From NCBI GenBank assembly GCA_037953625.1, contig CM075655.1, positions 25,128,001 to 25,192,000 on the forward strand: a stretch of 64,000 bases of DNA. Direction: 5' to 3'. Origin of the DNA: Crotalaria pallida. Lineage: Eukaryota > Streptophyta > Magnoliopsida > Fabales > Fabaceae. Positions 1 to 11,627 of this stretch are shown piece by piece. A model generated the notes under the pieces. The model did no database searches. It was not told the DNA's origin and saw only the letters and a program-made list of their open reading frames with translations. The translations under genes and the position numbers were made by a program. Each line of letters begins with the position of its first letter. Position 1 is the first letter of the stretch.

Positions 1-2221
1 TTTAATCGATACGCCTTCACAGGCCCGCATTGATGCCGATACGCCTTCTCAGGCCCGCATCGGGCTTTTATCTTTTACCTTTCTCTATCTTTCTTTTTCT
101 TTCTCTTTTTCTTTTTCCTTCTTCTTAGTCACATATCATTTCTCTTTTTCTGGTTTACTGAATTATTCTCTTTTCTCTCATTTCTTTACTTAGGGGCCTA
201 TTATCACATTATTTATTTTCCACTATTTTCTATATTTATCTCTCTTTTCCTTTTTCTTCTTCTCTTCCTTTTCTTTTTCTTCTTCTTTTCCTTGATACTA
301 ATTATCCTCGCTTTTTCCCAACTCTGTTTAACTTGGTCAAGTATATTACATTCTTCTTCTCGCTTCTAATTCTCAGTTATTTCTTTATTTCATTTATTTC
401 TCACTCTTACTTAACTTATTATTTCTATTTCATTAACTCCAGTTTATTTAACTACTCTATTAACTCACATTATTACTTAACTTATTATCCCTATTTCATT
501 AATTCCATTTTATTTAACTACCCTATTAACTCCACTTGGTTTCCCTATTTTATTACTCCTTTCCATTCTAACTTTCATCATGACGTCCTCTCTTTTCAAT
601 TTATCATCTTTTCCCTAGTTTCTTTTACCTGTTTCCTTTTTATAATTGAATTTAGTTTATTACTTCGTTCCTATTTCTCTAATTTTCCAACAACTCTTAA
701 TTATGTCCACTCCGCCCATGTTTATCGTATTCGCATTTTAAATTCCTCCTTTTCCTTACTTTACTCTTCGGTACTATTATATTTATTATCTTCTATTTCA
801 TTAATTCTACTCTCTATTTTGCCTATTTCGTTTACCCTTTTTGTCCTTTTACTTCCCCTATGGTTTTATTTTTACAATTGCTCACGTTTTTGTTTTATTC
901 TAATTATTTTAATATCCTAATTACGCTCATTCATTCCGGGCCTTATTCTACGCTCATTCCTTTTATTCCCTAAAGTGTGGTTTCGATTAACAATTCTAAT
1001 TACTCATTTATGCCAGCGGGGACTACCCTAAGGTTCATTAACATACTTTTTAATTATCCTATTCTCAGCTACCACTATAGCATCCTAGAATTTACTTCTC
1101 AAGTAAAGGTAACGCGAACCCTCTTACCTCGGGCTTTTTAAATAGAACCTGGATTTTAGCTCGGCGACGATGACGGCGTCGGTGTTGCTCCTCGTTAGCG
1201 GGAACGATCGCGGCTGGACCAAGGCAAGAGCTTCAAGCCTCGGGGTACCCGACACAAGCCCGGTGCGATCACGGTCGGTAACGGCGCCGGTGAGATCCGG
1301 TGGAAGGAGAAAGAGAAAGCTCGTGGGTGAGAGAGAGGGATCAAAGCCAAGGGGAAGAGATACAGGGAGAGAGAGAGGTCTTGATGGTGGTGGGGGTTCT
1401 TGGCGGTGGCGGATTGCAGTGGTGGTGGTGGCGGCCGGAGGTGGGTGGCTCGTGGTGGTGGAGGCCGGAGGAGAGAGAGATAAAGGAAAGAGAAAGGGAG
1501 AGAGAGAAAGGCCAAGAGAGAGAGATCTATGGAGAGGAGGAAGGGTCAAGGAGGTGGCGGCTTAGGGCGGCTCCGGCGGTGGCTCGTGGTGGGGGTTGAG
1601 GAGGAGGGAGAGAGAGAGAGAGTAGATTGGGGTTTTTAGAGAGGGAAAATGATAGATTGATGATGAGAAGGGAGAATGAGATGTTGATTTGCTTGATTTC
1701 CCTGTTAATTTGGGATTGGAACCTCTAGGGTATGAAGAAAGGGAGAGAGGTCGTGGAAGGAGGGGAAGAACCATGAAAAATGAGTGAAAATACGTGTTTA
1801 CCGACTTAAATCTGGTGCTGCAGAGTCGTGGATATCGATATCCACCTATGGATATTGATATCCAACATCGATATCCTATGTTGGATATAGATATCCAATG
1901 CTAAAAATGACAGCACCTTTCGCAATTCAAATGGCCATAACTTCTTCGTTAACCGTTCGATCTTGCTCAAATTTGGAGATAAGCTCCCTAGTAATTCCAA
2001 CTTCACATCCAACGGTGGGAATTGTGTTTTGAGTCCTAAATCTTTTATTTTAATTTCTTATCCTATTTATTTCGTTTGATCACTGAATCACCCGTGTACC
2101 TCGTCCTTTCCTAACTTAATTTACTTCTTCTTCCTTTCCTAAACCAATATTATTATTATCTCAATTATCCCAAACTATTATTAATTTATTTGTACTTAGG
2201 TTTAAAATTTGGGATGTTACA
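1..2221 (-). mobile_element. LTR fragment 1, TGTAAC-type, right end in window
   Basis: The segment ends at 2215-2221 with TGTTACA preceded by GGGA. In the minus orientation this is an LTR start TGTAACATCCC, the terminus common in plant Ty3/gypsy LTRs (Del/Tekay-like; lineage is inference). The left end is outside the window. Seen inside: a short tandem unit at 9-65 with a gapped palindrome GCCCG-CAT-CGGGC at 53-65, a long T-rich tract (66-930), a GA-rich tract (about 1300-1640), and a cluster of GATATCGATATC words at 1826-1905. A splice-donor-like GAG|GTAAGAGGG lies on the minus strand near 1122-1134. No coding capacity is supported. It appears to be inserted in the next LTR (2222-3386). Confidence 0.55.
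1826..1905. repeat. GGATATCGATATCC palindromic word cluster
   Basis: Four to five copies of a palindrome of the form GGATATNGATATCC, some with one changed base, lie within 80 bp. The position matches the TTAATCGATTAA cluster of the neighbouring LTR: both are followed by a similar stretch (a 'ggccataact..cttcgtt' block, then 'cacatccaacggtgg'). Confidence 0.75.
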
Positions 2222-3386
2222 ACACATACACATATTTGCAATAGCAGTCAATTATCATTTAATGCAAAGCTTTACAATTAAAATCAATAATCATATAATT
2301 CATTTATGTCAACTTCACTATCACATTACCCAATTCCTCTTGCACTTCTTTGTAATCACTATCCAAGTTTCAATTTTCAAATAATTCATTTTCATATCAT
2401 GGGGTTCTCTTTTCCTAGTCTTTACGTTCAACATCATACATATTTAATTAGTTAGAACTTTATATTCAATAACCTAGGGTTTTACAATCTAATTTTCTCC
2501 CCTAACACATAATCCTAACAAATCATTATATACAAACTAGAACCCACTCCCTAGAACAAGGCAAAACCCACCCCCTTACCTCAAACACTTGGAGATAAGG
2601 TGATCTTGCTTGCTCTACGCTTGAGAGTCTTGCCACCCAATGAGCTATGAACCAAGGGAAAAGGGAGGAACCTAATATAAGAGCCATAACAAGAAAAGAT
2701 TAACATTCATATCATGGATCATGCCAAAACTCAAGAAAAGTGGAGCTTCCATGGCTTAGAATCAAAAACCACCATGGATGGAGGAGAGAGAAAGGGGAGG
2801 ACGAATTAGAGAGAGAAAAAGGAAATTCATGGCATTAAACACTTACTTGAAGTGAAGAAGGATGAAATTTGTTGATGGAATGAAGAAATCCCACTTGCTC
2901 TTGGTGGATTTGATGATGGAGAATGGAACCCTAGGGGAGAGAGGAAGAGAGAAACGAAATTGGCAAGAGAAGAACGTGTGTTTTGCTTTTATTTTTTTCC
3001 TCAGAAGCCCGATTTAATCGATTAAGATCTTACTTAATCGATTAAGACTTTTCACCCAATCTGACCTTAATCGATTAAGCTATAGCTTAATCGATTAAGC
3101 TTCATAGTTTTGCAGTAGCCTGACTTTGAAAGGCCATAACTACTTCGTTACCCGTTGGATCTTCCTCAAATTTTAAAGCAAGCTTCCCTACATACTAATC
3201 TTCACATCCAACGGTGGAATTTATGTTTAGAGTTGCCAATATTTTATTTTAAATTTCCTAAGGTTCTATGTTTTAAACCTAGTTCTACATGTATTTTTGG
3301 CTAAATTCTAACTTATATCTCCATTTCTTATACCCTAAGACCATCCCAACATAGATTATACTTGGAATTAAATTTGGGATGTTACA
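2222..3386 (-). mobile_element. LTR fragment 2, TGTAAC-type
   Basis: Ends at 3380-3386 with TGTTACA preceded by TTGGGA, so it is the minus-strand start of an LTR like fragment 1. Its other half should lie left of the window, because fragment 1 interrupts it at 2221/2222. A minus-strand splice-donor-like TTTGAG|GTAAGGGGG is seen near 2570-2586. There is no coding sequence. The four-copy TTAATCGATTAA cluster lies in it. Confidence 0.55.
3014..3098. repeat. TTAATCGATTAA palindromic word cluster
   Basis: Four perfect 12-bp palindromes TTAATCGATTAA at 3014-3025, 3034-3045, 3067-3078 and 3087-3098, with unrelated spacers of 8 to 21 bp. This is not a simple tandem repeat: only the palindrome is repeated. 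Confidence 0.92.
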
Positions 3387-5493
3387 CATATAATACGTTA
3401 TCAAGCGTATGGCGTACTTGCTCGAAAGTGATAAACAACGTCACCACATCTGGTGATCGTCAGGTCGCCAAAACGTAAACTATCACTTCATTACGCACAT
3501 TCAAAAGTGATAAACAATGTCACCATGTCTGATGATCGTCACGTCGCCAAAACATAAAACTATCAATTTAGTGCTACACAAATAACCACATCGTCAACCT
3601 TAATGTGGGGTCGAGCAAGCAGTAACCTGTGGCACTCCCAGAGGCCCTCCTCATGTTCCTTGAACATGACAAAACAATAACTCATCACCTTTCACCATGC
3701 ATGTATGCAATATCCGATTCCGTTTAAGATTATCCATTTAATCTCAACTTATCCAACACGGAATAACTTCATTTATGAACTTCAATGTAATTGATGTAAT
3801 CTATTGGTACAATTCATCCTTTGGAACATGTTTCATTAAGTGTAATTTTGGTATAAATAACTTGGTTAAGTTAAAAAATGGCATTTTCAACAACCTGACT
3901 AAAAAGACTCGAGTCTCTCCCAAAAGACTCGAGTGGAATCATAGTTTTCTGAAAAGTTTATGTTTCCGATTTTCCAAAAATACTCGAGTAGTTCATGAAT
4001 TACTCGAGTCGTTCATCACCCAGAATACTCGAGTAGTTCATGCAAGACTCGAGTAGTTCATCAACATGGTTCATTTGTTACATCAGTCAATACTCGAGTC
4101 TTGGCTCAAGTACTCGAGCTCTGGTGCTATCAGATGCACTGATGCATCACGAAATACTCGAGTCTCGAGCTAAATACTCGAGTCTTGACATACAGAATAC
4201 ACTGAAATTTGGGTTTTCACATACCATTTTCAATTGTAACCAAATTTAACCAAAACCAATGATTAACAGAGTTATATTTACGCAAAGTAAACATGTTCCA
4301 ACTCACGAACTACATCAAATTACAGTGAATCATATCCAAGCATCAATTATGCATAAAAACACATTTTTAACAACTTAACATACCAAATTCAAATCTAAGC
4401 ATATTTGGCATGAAAATAACTTGCATACAGTACACATGCAACATATAAAACATGTTCCATCAATTTACATAACACAAATTAGCCTTCAAGCCAAAAATCT
4501 ATTTCAAACTAAGCCCTTGAAGCCTCTTGGTGGCTTTCTACACAAATTCATGTAATTAAACCTTATTCTAGCGAATGTATAGCTTCACTCTTACCTCTAA
4601 GTCGTGTAGGAACTGAGATTCGACAGAAATCCAACCTCCAAGCTAGTTTCCCCAAAAATCATTTGACAGCAACACAGTTTTGAGTAGGGTCATAAGACCA
4701 AGGATTTTGATCATTAAATCATGTAAGAGAATTGGGGAAATTAATTAGAAATTGTTCTCTGCAACATGCATAAGAGAATTAAATGAAATTGAAGTCTCAA
4801 AATTTCAAGAGCTTACCAAAATCAAAGATCCAAGTAAGCTTCCCGGACCACTTTTCAGCAAAGACTCCAATCTTTCGAGCTTCGATTCTCTTTGCACACT
4901 AACTCTCAGTTCACGAATTTAGTGTCTTTACGAAGCTCAGGACGTAAGCCTCGTAACGGTGTATCACTCTCAACCTAACACTCAAAGTCGAAGGAGAATC
5001 GTTGAAGGCGAAATCGGAACCCTAAACCCACGAATTCGTCAACAAGAGCTCGAATTCGTGGTTGATCGCCTTAAATAAACGATTCCCAGTTGCATGCAGA
5101 TCGACACGACACCCTTGAGGTTTTGCCAAAGCGAATTCGTGTCGATTTCTGAGGATAATGGGTTGATGACTCATTAAACGCACTTTCTCGAGCAACACTA
5201 CCCAGAATACTCGAGTATTGTAAGAAATACTCGAGTCTTTTGACTAATTTTTGAAAAATAAATATTTTATTCTACTTTCCCTCCAAAATCTTTCTAATAT
5301 TACCCCTAGGTCCTATAGCATGGACTAATATGCAAAATTCTAATTTTTGCATAGAAAATAATTATGGAATTATTTTCCTTTTACTCATATACTAAACAAC
5401 AAATCTTAATCAGGGATTATAATAACAATTAATTATAAAAAAAAATTATGATTAACTTTTATTAATCCAGGATTAAAATTTTGGGGTGTTACA
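3387..5493 (-). mobile_element. LTR fragment 3, TGTAAC-type
   Basis: Ends at 5487-5493 with TGTTACA preceded by TTGGGG. It is inserted in the 5' LTR of the following Athila-like element: LTR sequence resumes at 5494 in the middle of the family consensus, as seen by comparison with 15609. A minus-strand splice-donor-like TTAGAG|GTAAGAGTG lies at about 4588-4602. It carries ACTCGAGT clusters and, at 3437-3540, two diverged units with an inverted repeat TCACCA-CATC-TGGTGA (3441-3456). No coding sequence seen. Confidence 0.55.
3907..4183. repeat. ACTCGAGT palindromic word cluster in LTR fragment 3
   Basis: About ten copies of the palindrome ACTCGAGT are spread over 280 bp with non-homologous spacers; two more lie at 5209-5216 and 5229-5236 near the end of the same LTR. 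The same word recurs in the unrelated copia LTRs at 37-53 kb. Confidence 0.9.
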
Positions 5494-6648
5494 CTTTGAA
5501 CGTTTTGATCCGTTTTGGGTATGTTTCAGATACTTTCGGAGCTTAATTGAAGAAAATAATTATGGAACTGGAAAGAGGACGAAAGGACCTTGAAAATGGC
5601 GCAAGAACAGAGAGGAACGGAGTCTGAGCAGGTGCCACACGCCTAGGCGCCCAGGCTGGGGCGCCCAGGCGCAGGCACCACGAGACAACACTAGATCAGA
5701 TTTGGGCGCGCCCAGGCGCGCAACCCCCGTGCAGGCCCAATCGGGCCTGATTTGATGATTTCTAATGGGTATTCTCTTAGGTTTTGTAATTATATATTTA
5801 AACTAGGATTAGAAACTAGGTTAGAAGCTTTTAGATAGGGAGATTACATGATTTTGGAGAGCTTTAGAGGAGAAGAAGATCGAAGATTGGAAGATTGAAG
5901 ATTTCTTCATGGTAATTCTAATTGCCTATGATTATGGATTACTCTTCTATTGTTTCTGTTCTTATTTTCTCAATGTGTAACTAAAACCCTAGTGTTAGGA
6001 ATTGGTGGATTTGTATGGATTAGTTTATTGATTTAATGAATTGATATTTTTCCGTTTCTAAATCAAGTGTTTGATTGTATTTTCACTGTTAAGCATGGAA
6101 GTAGCTAATCTATGTTTTGGATATCTAATTCTTCAAGTGGGTGATTAAGGATTAGAATAGGCCTTCAATCAAATAATATAATTATTCAACTTGTAGGGAT
6201 ACTTTTGGGTAATTATATAACTTTTCATAAATTCCACTGTTTTAATAAAGGTTATTCAATGGTTTAATCACTTAAGGGATTAAGGGTTATCAAATTGAAT
6301 AATAAACAGTAATTGCACAAGAGAGATCTAGTAATTACTACCTTAGGAATTTGTTCTTGATTTAGGGAAAAACAGAGATTTATGATTAGTAAACAACGCC
6401 TACAATGAACCCACGTTCCTAACTCGTTTTCTTAAATTGCTCAAAACTTTTATTTAATTTTTTTATTTAATTTTTGTTTTTATTTTATTTCAATTAAATC
6501 TTAATTAATTAGTTACAAACCTATAGATTTCACTTTTAACTACTCTTTGGTGAAAATTAATTGAACAATTTGCAATCCCTTTGGGACGATAACTGGTCTT
6601 ACTGACTGTATTACTTGCTGACCCGATATACTTGTCGGTATTCCAACA
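5494..6648 (+). repeat. 5' LTR of LARD2 (start missing)
   Basis: Matches 10015-11187 and 15609-16823 over its length. It contains the family's GC-rich word island (about 5640-5725: repeated GCGCCCAGGCGC-like words) and ends CCAACA at 6648. Confidence 0.85.
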
Positions 6649-8052
6649 TTTCCCTTTTCGAGCGATGGGTTTTCCAAATTCGTAGTCTCTTTGCTTATTA
6701 CCTTTGCAAGGCTGGCACTGTAACCACTTTGTCATCGGTCCCGACGAACTTCATTGCAAGGTGGACAGTGGAAACCACCGCTCTGAAGGCCTGAAGACAT
6801 GTCCTCCCCATGATGGCATTGTATGCCGAGGGACAATCGACCACAATGAATTTAATTATTTTCGTTTTTGCGGACGGTTGTTTCCCCAAAGTTACCAACA
6901 GTTGGATGTATTATAGTGGGTATATTGTGTCTCCGGTAAATCCGATCATCTGCCCTTCGAATAGGGTTAGGTTGCATTCTCTGAGCTTTAGAGCCTTAAA
7001 CGAGGGGAAGAACATGATGTCAACCAAGCTACCCTGGTCGATAAATATTCGGTGGACTTCATAGTTTCCGATGAGAGCGGTTATTACCGTGGGGTCATTG
7101 TGTCCTAGTAAGATCCCTTCAAGATCTTCTTCACTAAAACATATCTTCACATTTCGAGTTGATTTCTTCTAGATTGGTCGTTGGTTGACTGCGAGGACTT
7201 GATTTATGTACTATTTTCTGTCGGACCTTTTTTCTCCTCCTCTAGCGAAACCGCCGGCAATTGTGGTTATTTGGAAGTCCTTGGGGGACTTTTCAGATTC
7301 GTTTACTACCACCAAATCGACTTTCTACTGCCCTGCGTTTTTGTTGTCCGGTGAAGGGCTCCTCCGTCGTTTAGAGTTTTTGGGGGAGAGAGTTCTTCTT
7401 CTTGTCTTGCGGCTGAACGTGTCTCGGATATACTGTTGGAGCTTGTCATCTCGGATCATTTCCTCAATTAGGTCACGAAGCCAGGTACATTCGTAGATTG
7501 TGTGATTGTAACCCCCATGATAATTGCAATTTTTCAATCCATCTCGCTATGCGCTTTTTGTAAGCACGAGTGGCCTTTGCGCCATGTGAAGGTCGATTTG
7601 AATTGTCTCACGCAAGATTTGACTCCTGGGGACAGTTAAGAGGGTGTAATCGTCATACTTGTTTTTTGGGGGTGGCCTCCGATCATTCTTGCCGCCTTGG
7701 AACCTGTCATCTCGTCTGGGCTTGTTTTGGGACTAGGATTCGCCCCTGTTCCTGGCCTCCTTGTTACGTTGACCCTTGTTGAATTCCTTCAAGTTGATAA
7801 AATTGTTGGAGCATTGACGAAGCTCCACCATGTCTTTTGGAGGCTTTCCGATTAGGGAACTACGAAAATCTCCCAGCAGGAGACCTTGAGTGAAAAGCAA
7901 AACGGCAACGCCGAGTTCCAAGTTTGGGACTGAACTGGCCTCGGCATGGAACCGAGCCAGGTAATCCCTTGGTGATTCCTCGGTCTTCTGTGTAACTACT
8001 GCTAAGGCGTTGTCGGACTTAGGCTGTATGCAACTAGCAGTGTATCGGACAT
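6649..8052 (-). pseudogene. Tat-lineage Ty3/gypsy gag-protease fragment
   Basis: On the minus strand the order is gag (about 8040 to 7700), a zinc-knuckle-like motif C-x2-H-x4-H-x4-C (7537-7325 ORF) followed by a basic stretch, and a retropepsin-like region. The latter has DQGSLVDI in place of the usual DNGSS/A.DI (7150-6911), then 'VVDCPSAYNAIMGR' (6898-6698), typical of Tat-clade polyproteins. The reading frame is broken into several pieces and RT is absent. It lies between the end of the LARD2 5' LTR and LARD2 interior sequence that resumes near 8053, where the PBS and leader should be. It is either a captured fragment or the remnant of an insertion plus deletion. It has no LTRs of its own here. 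Confidence 0.8.
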
Positions 8053-8139
8053 GAAAATTCTGAAAATCAATTTAAATCATTGTTAAACAATAGGGATCCT
8101 GAAAAGGTTGTTTTCTTTATTCATTGAATTAGCACCTTC

Positions 8140-8355
8140 ATGAATGGGAAAAAAGATAATTTTTCTGAGAGGATGCATGGTGTAAGGAATATACCTTTTG
8201 ACCCTGGTGGGATTGAACTTATTTTTGAATTTTCCTTACTCCACCATCATCCATGCTCATTCCTATGGGATATGGGAGTAACTTGTTATTCTTGTATCAC
8301 ATGGGAGTTGAGCCATAGAATTTGGGATCCTGGTGGATTTTCTTTAGTTTTGTAG
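8140..8355 (+). pseudogene. Conserved short ORF of the LARD family (copy in LARD2)
   Basis: A 71-codon frame that aligns with the 17404-17618 frame of LARD1. Shared blocks include 'FDPGGIE', 'SLLHHHPC' and 'SHRIWDPGG'. Both copies stop at nearly the same place, before the 'ttagttagtt' stretch. Conservation between two copies suggests it was once coding in the family. I do not recognise a known domain. It may be a degraded piece of a larger element protein. Confidence 0.45.
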
Positions 8356-9864
8356 TAGTGTAGGTTTTGATGTTTTTAGTTAGTTAGTTGAATAAAGAGT
8401 TGAAACTTTCTATAAGTAACTACTAATAAGGTGCTTCTAGTACCATTTTTAGTTGTTCATGTGACACAGATGAATAAGTTTGGGGGAGTCTCCTCCATGG
8501 TGCATCAAGAGAGAATGTTGTGCTACAAAGGGAAGTTTCCTAACTCCTTGCTTTTGTTTTTTAATTTTTTGTAGTTTAGGTTAGAGTAGTTTGCTTGAGG
8601 ACAAGCCAACCTCTAAGTTTGGGGGAGTGATACAAAATAAAATTTTTTCAGATCTGAATTTTTCTCCCATTTTTAATGTTGGTTTGTATCCTTGATAGGA
8701 GTAGGTAATTATTCTAGACTTAGGGCTGTTTTTCTGATGATAGGTGTAAATACTTAGTTTAGGATTAGACTCACTGACTATGATACTGATTTGATTGAGC
8801 TGTAAATATTGTTTGAATCTGGTTATGTTGACAAACTTTTTGAGAATTTGTGATTAGTGAAATGACCTTTAGCCTAGTGAGATTTTGGGCCTATACTTGA
8901 CAGGGGTATGTGATTATTGAAGTATTATGATTTGAGACCCCTATTTTTTTCATGAGTGTGTTCACTCTGGCTTTCTGTTCTAGAACTTGACCTGTGACCA
9001 TTTCAAGATTGATGTTTGTTTGCATGCATGAAAATGATTAAGGCACTTAGGATTGTGTTTTAGTGGCCTTCAGATGAATTTCATTGACATCTTCCCTTAG
9101 GTTCCCACTTTGAGCCTAATGATATATGATTTTTCTTTGGTACCCTGCATTGATTGCATAATTTTTTGTGAGTACCTTAGAAATTTTGAATGAGCAATTG
9201 AGAGGAACGATTCAAAAAGTGAAAAAAAATGGTACAAAGTGTTGTGAATCTACTTCTATTCCATGAAATAAATGAAAAAAAGAAAAATATAAAAAAAGAG
9301 AAATTTGGAAGAGAGTAGAGGAAATAAAAAAAATGAAAAGAAAAGAAGAATAGAGTAATTGTGAGTTGAATGTGAGTCCTCTTAGTATTCATTGCTCATT
9401 CATGATTTTTAAGGGAAATTTGTTTTTGCATTTTAGCCCTTAGTTTTGTTCCTTCTTTCTTTTATCCCACCTGGCACTTTTAGCCATGGCCCTATTACAA
9501 CTCGTTTAAGACCTTTTGATTTGTGCATGTTTTCAATACTTTCAGTGGCGATTTTGGTCTATGGTCAAGCTTATGGTAACACTTTGTCATTGCAAGAACA
9601 TGTGTGCTTTATTGATATATGACCCTGATACACATGAGAGATATACACTGTGAGGTTGAGAGTGTTCACTAATCATTGGTTCTTGTTGAGTTTGTTTCTC
9701 TAACCAGGTTTCAATTGTATGTATGCTTGTGAAAATAAGTGTCTGAGTTGGTGAGTCGAAGTCCTACATTAGGTGTATACATTTTGATTTAGAAGGTAGT
9801 CGTTTGTTTTAGAATTTTTATTTTACTTTTGCCTTGGACATGCAAAATGCTATGTTTGGGGGAG

Positions 9865-11187
9865 TGATTTGGGTCTGATATATGATGTTTTGAGCATGAA
9901 TTAGATTCCCCTTTACTAAGGATTTGACTTGTTTCTTTAGCAAATTTAGGACTTTTAGTATAGTTTTAGGAATAGAATCCCTTAAACGTTTTGATCTGTT
10001 TGTTCATGATTTCAGGTACTTTCGAAGCTTAATTGAAGAAAAGAAATATGGAACTGGAAAGAGGACGAAAAGACCTTGAAAATGGTGCAAGAACGTAGCG
10101 AAACAGAGTCGGAGCAGGTGACGCACGCCCAGGCGCACAGGCTGGTGCGCCCAGGCACGCGCACCTGGTGAGCCAGCATCAATCAGACCTGGTGCGCCCA
10201 GGCGTGATGCCCTGGGCGCCCAGGCGCACGGTCCCCAGTGCAGGCCCATTCGGGCCTGTTTTGCTGATTTCTGATGGGATTTGTTTAGGGTTAGTTTTAG
10301 TCTTTAAATATAGGTTTTGTATTATGAAATATGAGGCTTTTCAGAGATTAGGAATAGAATTAGGTTTAGAAAGAGAGGCTAGTTTTGCAATCGAGAGTAA
10401 GGAGGCAAGGCAAGGATTGAAGATCAACAATGGAGGGATCCGTTTGAAGATTGAAGATCTCTTGGGGTAAATTCATTATTGTCTATGATTATGAGTTCTT
10501 CCCTTAATTCTTGTATTTCTTCTCCCAATATGTGTAGCTAAACCTCTTGTTAGGAATATGGTGAATTTGTATGGATCCTAAATAGTTTATGAATTTATGA
10601 ATTGATGTTTTTCCTTTTAAATCAATTGTTTGATTGTGGTTAAATTGTTTTACATTAAAAGTGCACGTTTTATGATTCGTAGTCTAATCCTTTGATTGGA
10701 CGATTAGGGATTAGATCTCACCTTGCAATCAAATAATATAATTACCCAACTTGTAGAGATACTTTTGGGGATTATATAACGTATTTAATTCCAGTACTCT
10801 TAATTGATGACTAGTTGGTTGGTAATTTCTTAAGGGATTAAGGGTTCCAATTGAATAAGAAACACAATTTTTAAAGAAATTTAATAATCGTTACAGCTGG
10901 AATGTTGTTGATTCAATAGGAAAACAGAAATTCATAACTAGTTACTACGGTCCTGCAATGAAACCATGTTCCTAGCCTTTTCCCAATTGTTTCCTTTTAT
11001 CTTTAATTTGTTGTTTTTCTTATTTAATTTCATATTTTCTTAATTCAATCAATCAAATACAAGTTTCACGTAGTAATTATTATTTGCCTAAGAATTATTA
11101 GAAACAATTTGCAATTCTCGAGTGGAACGATAATTTTACTTACTCTATATTACTTGCTGACCCGATATACTTGCCGGTAGTCTAACA
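9865..11187 (+). repeat. 3' LTR of LARD2
   Basis: Begins TGATTTGGGTCTGATATATG directly after the PPT at about 9853-9864 and ends TAACA at 11187. The GC-rich word island is at about 10120-10245. It is the last element sequence before the OSCA4.1 gene and reads toward it. Confidence 0.88.
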
Positions 11188-11627
11188 GGTATCTTGATAT
11201 TCAAGGTGCCCTCCTTACGTCTGATATCAACCGGTAGAATTGCTAAATACTTAGTCGCATAATCTAAGTCCAATAATTTTACGACAAGATAAAATGTGTA
11301 AGTGATCAAATGGCAACGGATACTAACTCTAGAAAGAAAGGGTATAGAAAAATAGAATAGAAAGATGGGAGAAAATTTCATCTATGCCCAAAAGTCCCAA
11401 GTACGTGATGGGATCCTATGTTTAGTTCTTTTCGACCAAATTTCCCCCAAATCATTGCAGCCCTAACCCTAACATAATACTTGTGCAAATAATTTCTCCT
11501 TTCTTCGATCCATGAAGAACATCCATTCCGAATTGGACTCAATTCACCTAGATTCTCAACAAAAACCCACTAAATTTCGGTCCTATAGACCCTAATTTCA
11601 CACCCCAACCACCTTCGGGTTTTCTCC
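11188..11627 (+). promoter_or_regulatory. 5' flank of the OSCA4.1 gene
   Basis: A 440-bp stretch between the LARD2 3' LTR and the start codon. It must contain the 5' UTR and whatever proximal promoter remains. I see no clear TATA box. The start codon context is CTCCATGG, with a G at +4. Confidence 0.4.

Larger units (their letters stand above)
5494..11187 (+). mobile_element. LARD2: non-autonomous Athila-like LTR element, rearranged
   Basis: 5' LTR remnant 5494-6648 (its start was removed by the LTR fragment 3 insertion) and 3' LTR 9865-11187, which begins TGATTTGGGT and ends CTAACA. The family is the same as LARD1 at 15474-22620: both the LTRs and the interior 8053-9864 align with it by eye. 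No reverse transcriptase, RNase H or integrase is visible, so the element is non-autonomous. The primer site and leader are missing and are replaced by a reversed Tat gag-protease piece (6649-8052). A polypurine tract TTTGGGGGAG precedes the 3' LTR. The 2-kb ORF cassette of LARD1 is absent. It ends only 440 bp from the OSCA4.1 start codon. Confidence 0.85.

Noticed and set aside
333..920. A 195-codon open frame in the T-rich tract
   Set aside because: Composition is almost only Phe, Leu, Ser, Tyr and Ile from T-rich low-complexity DNA; no domain and no gene context.
1124..1599. Overlapping open frames on both strands in GA-rich DNA
   Set aside because: Low-complexity GA/CT repeats keep several frames open at once; it lies inside an LTR.
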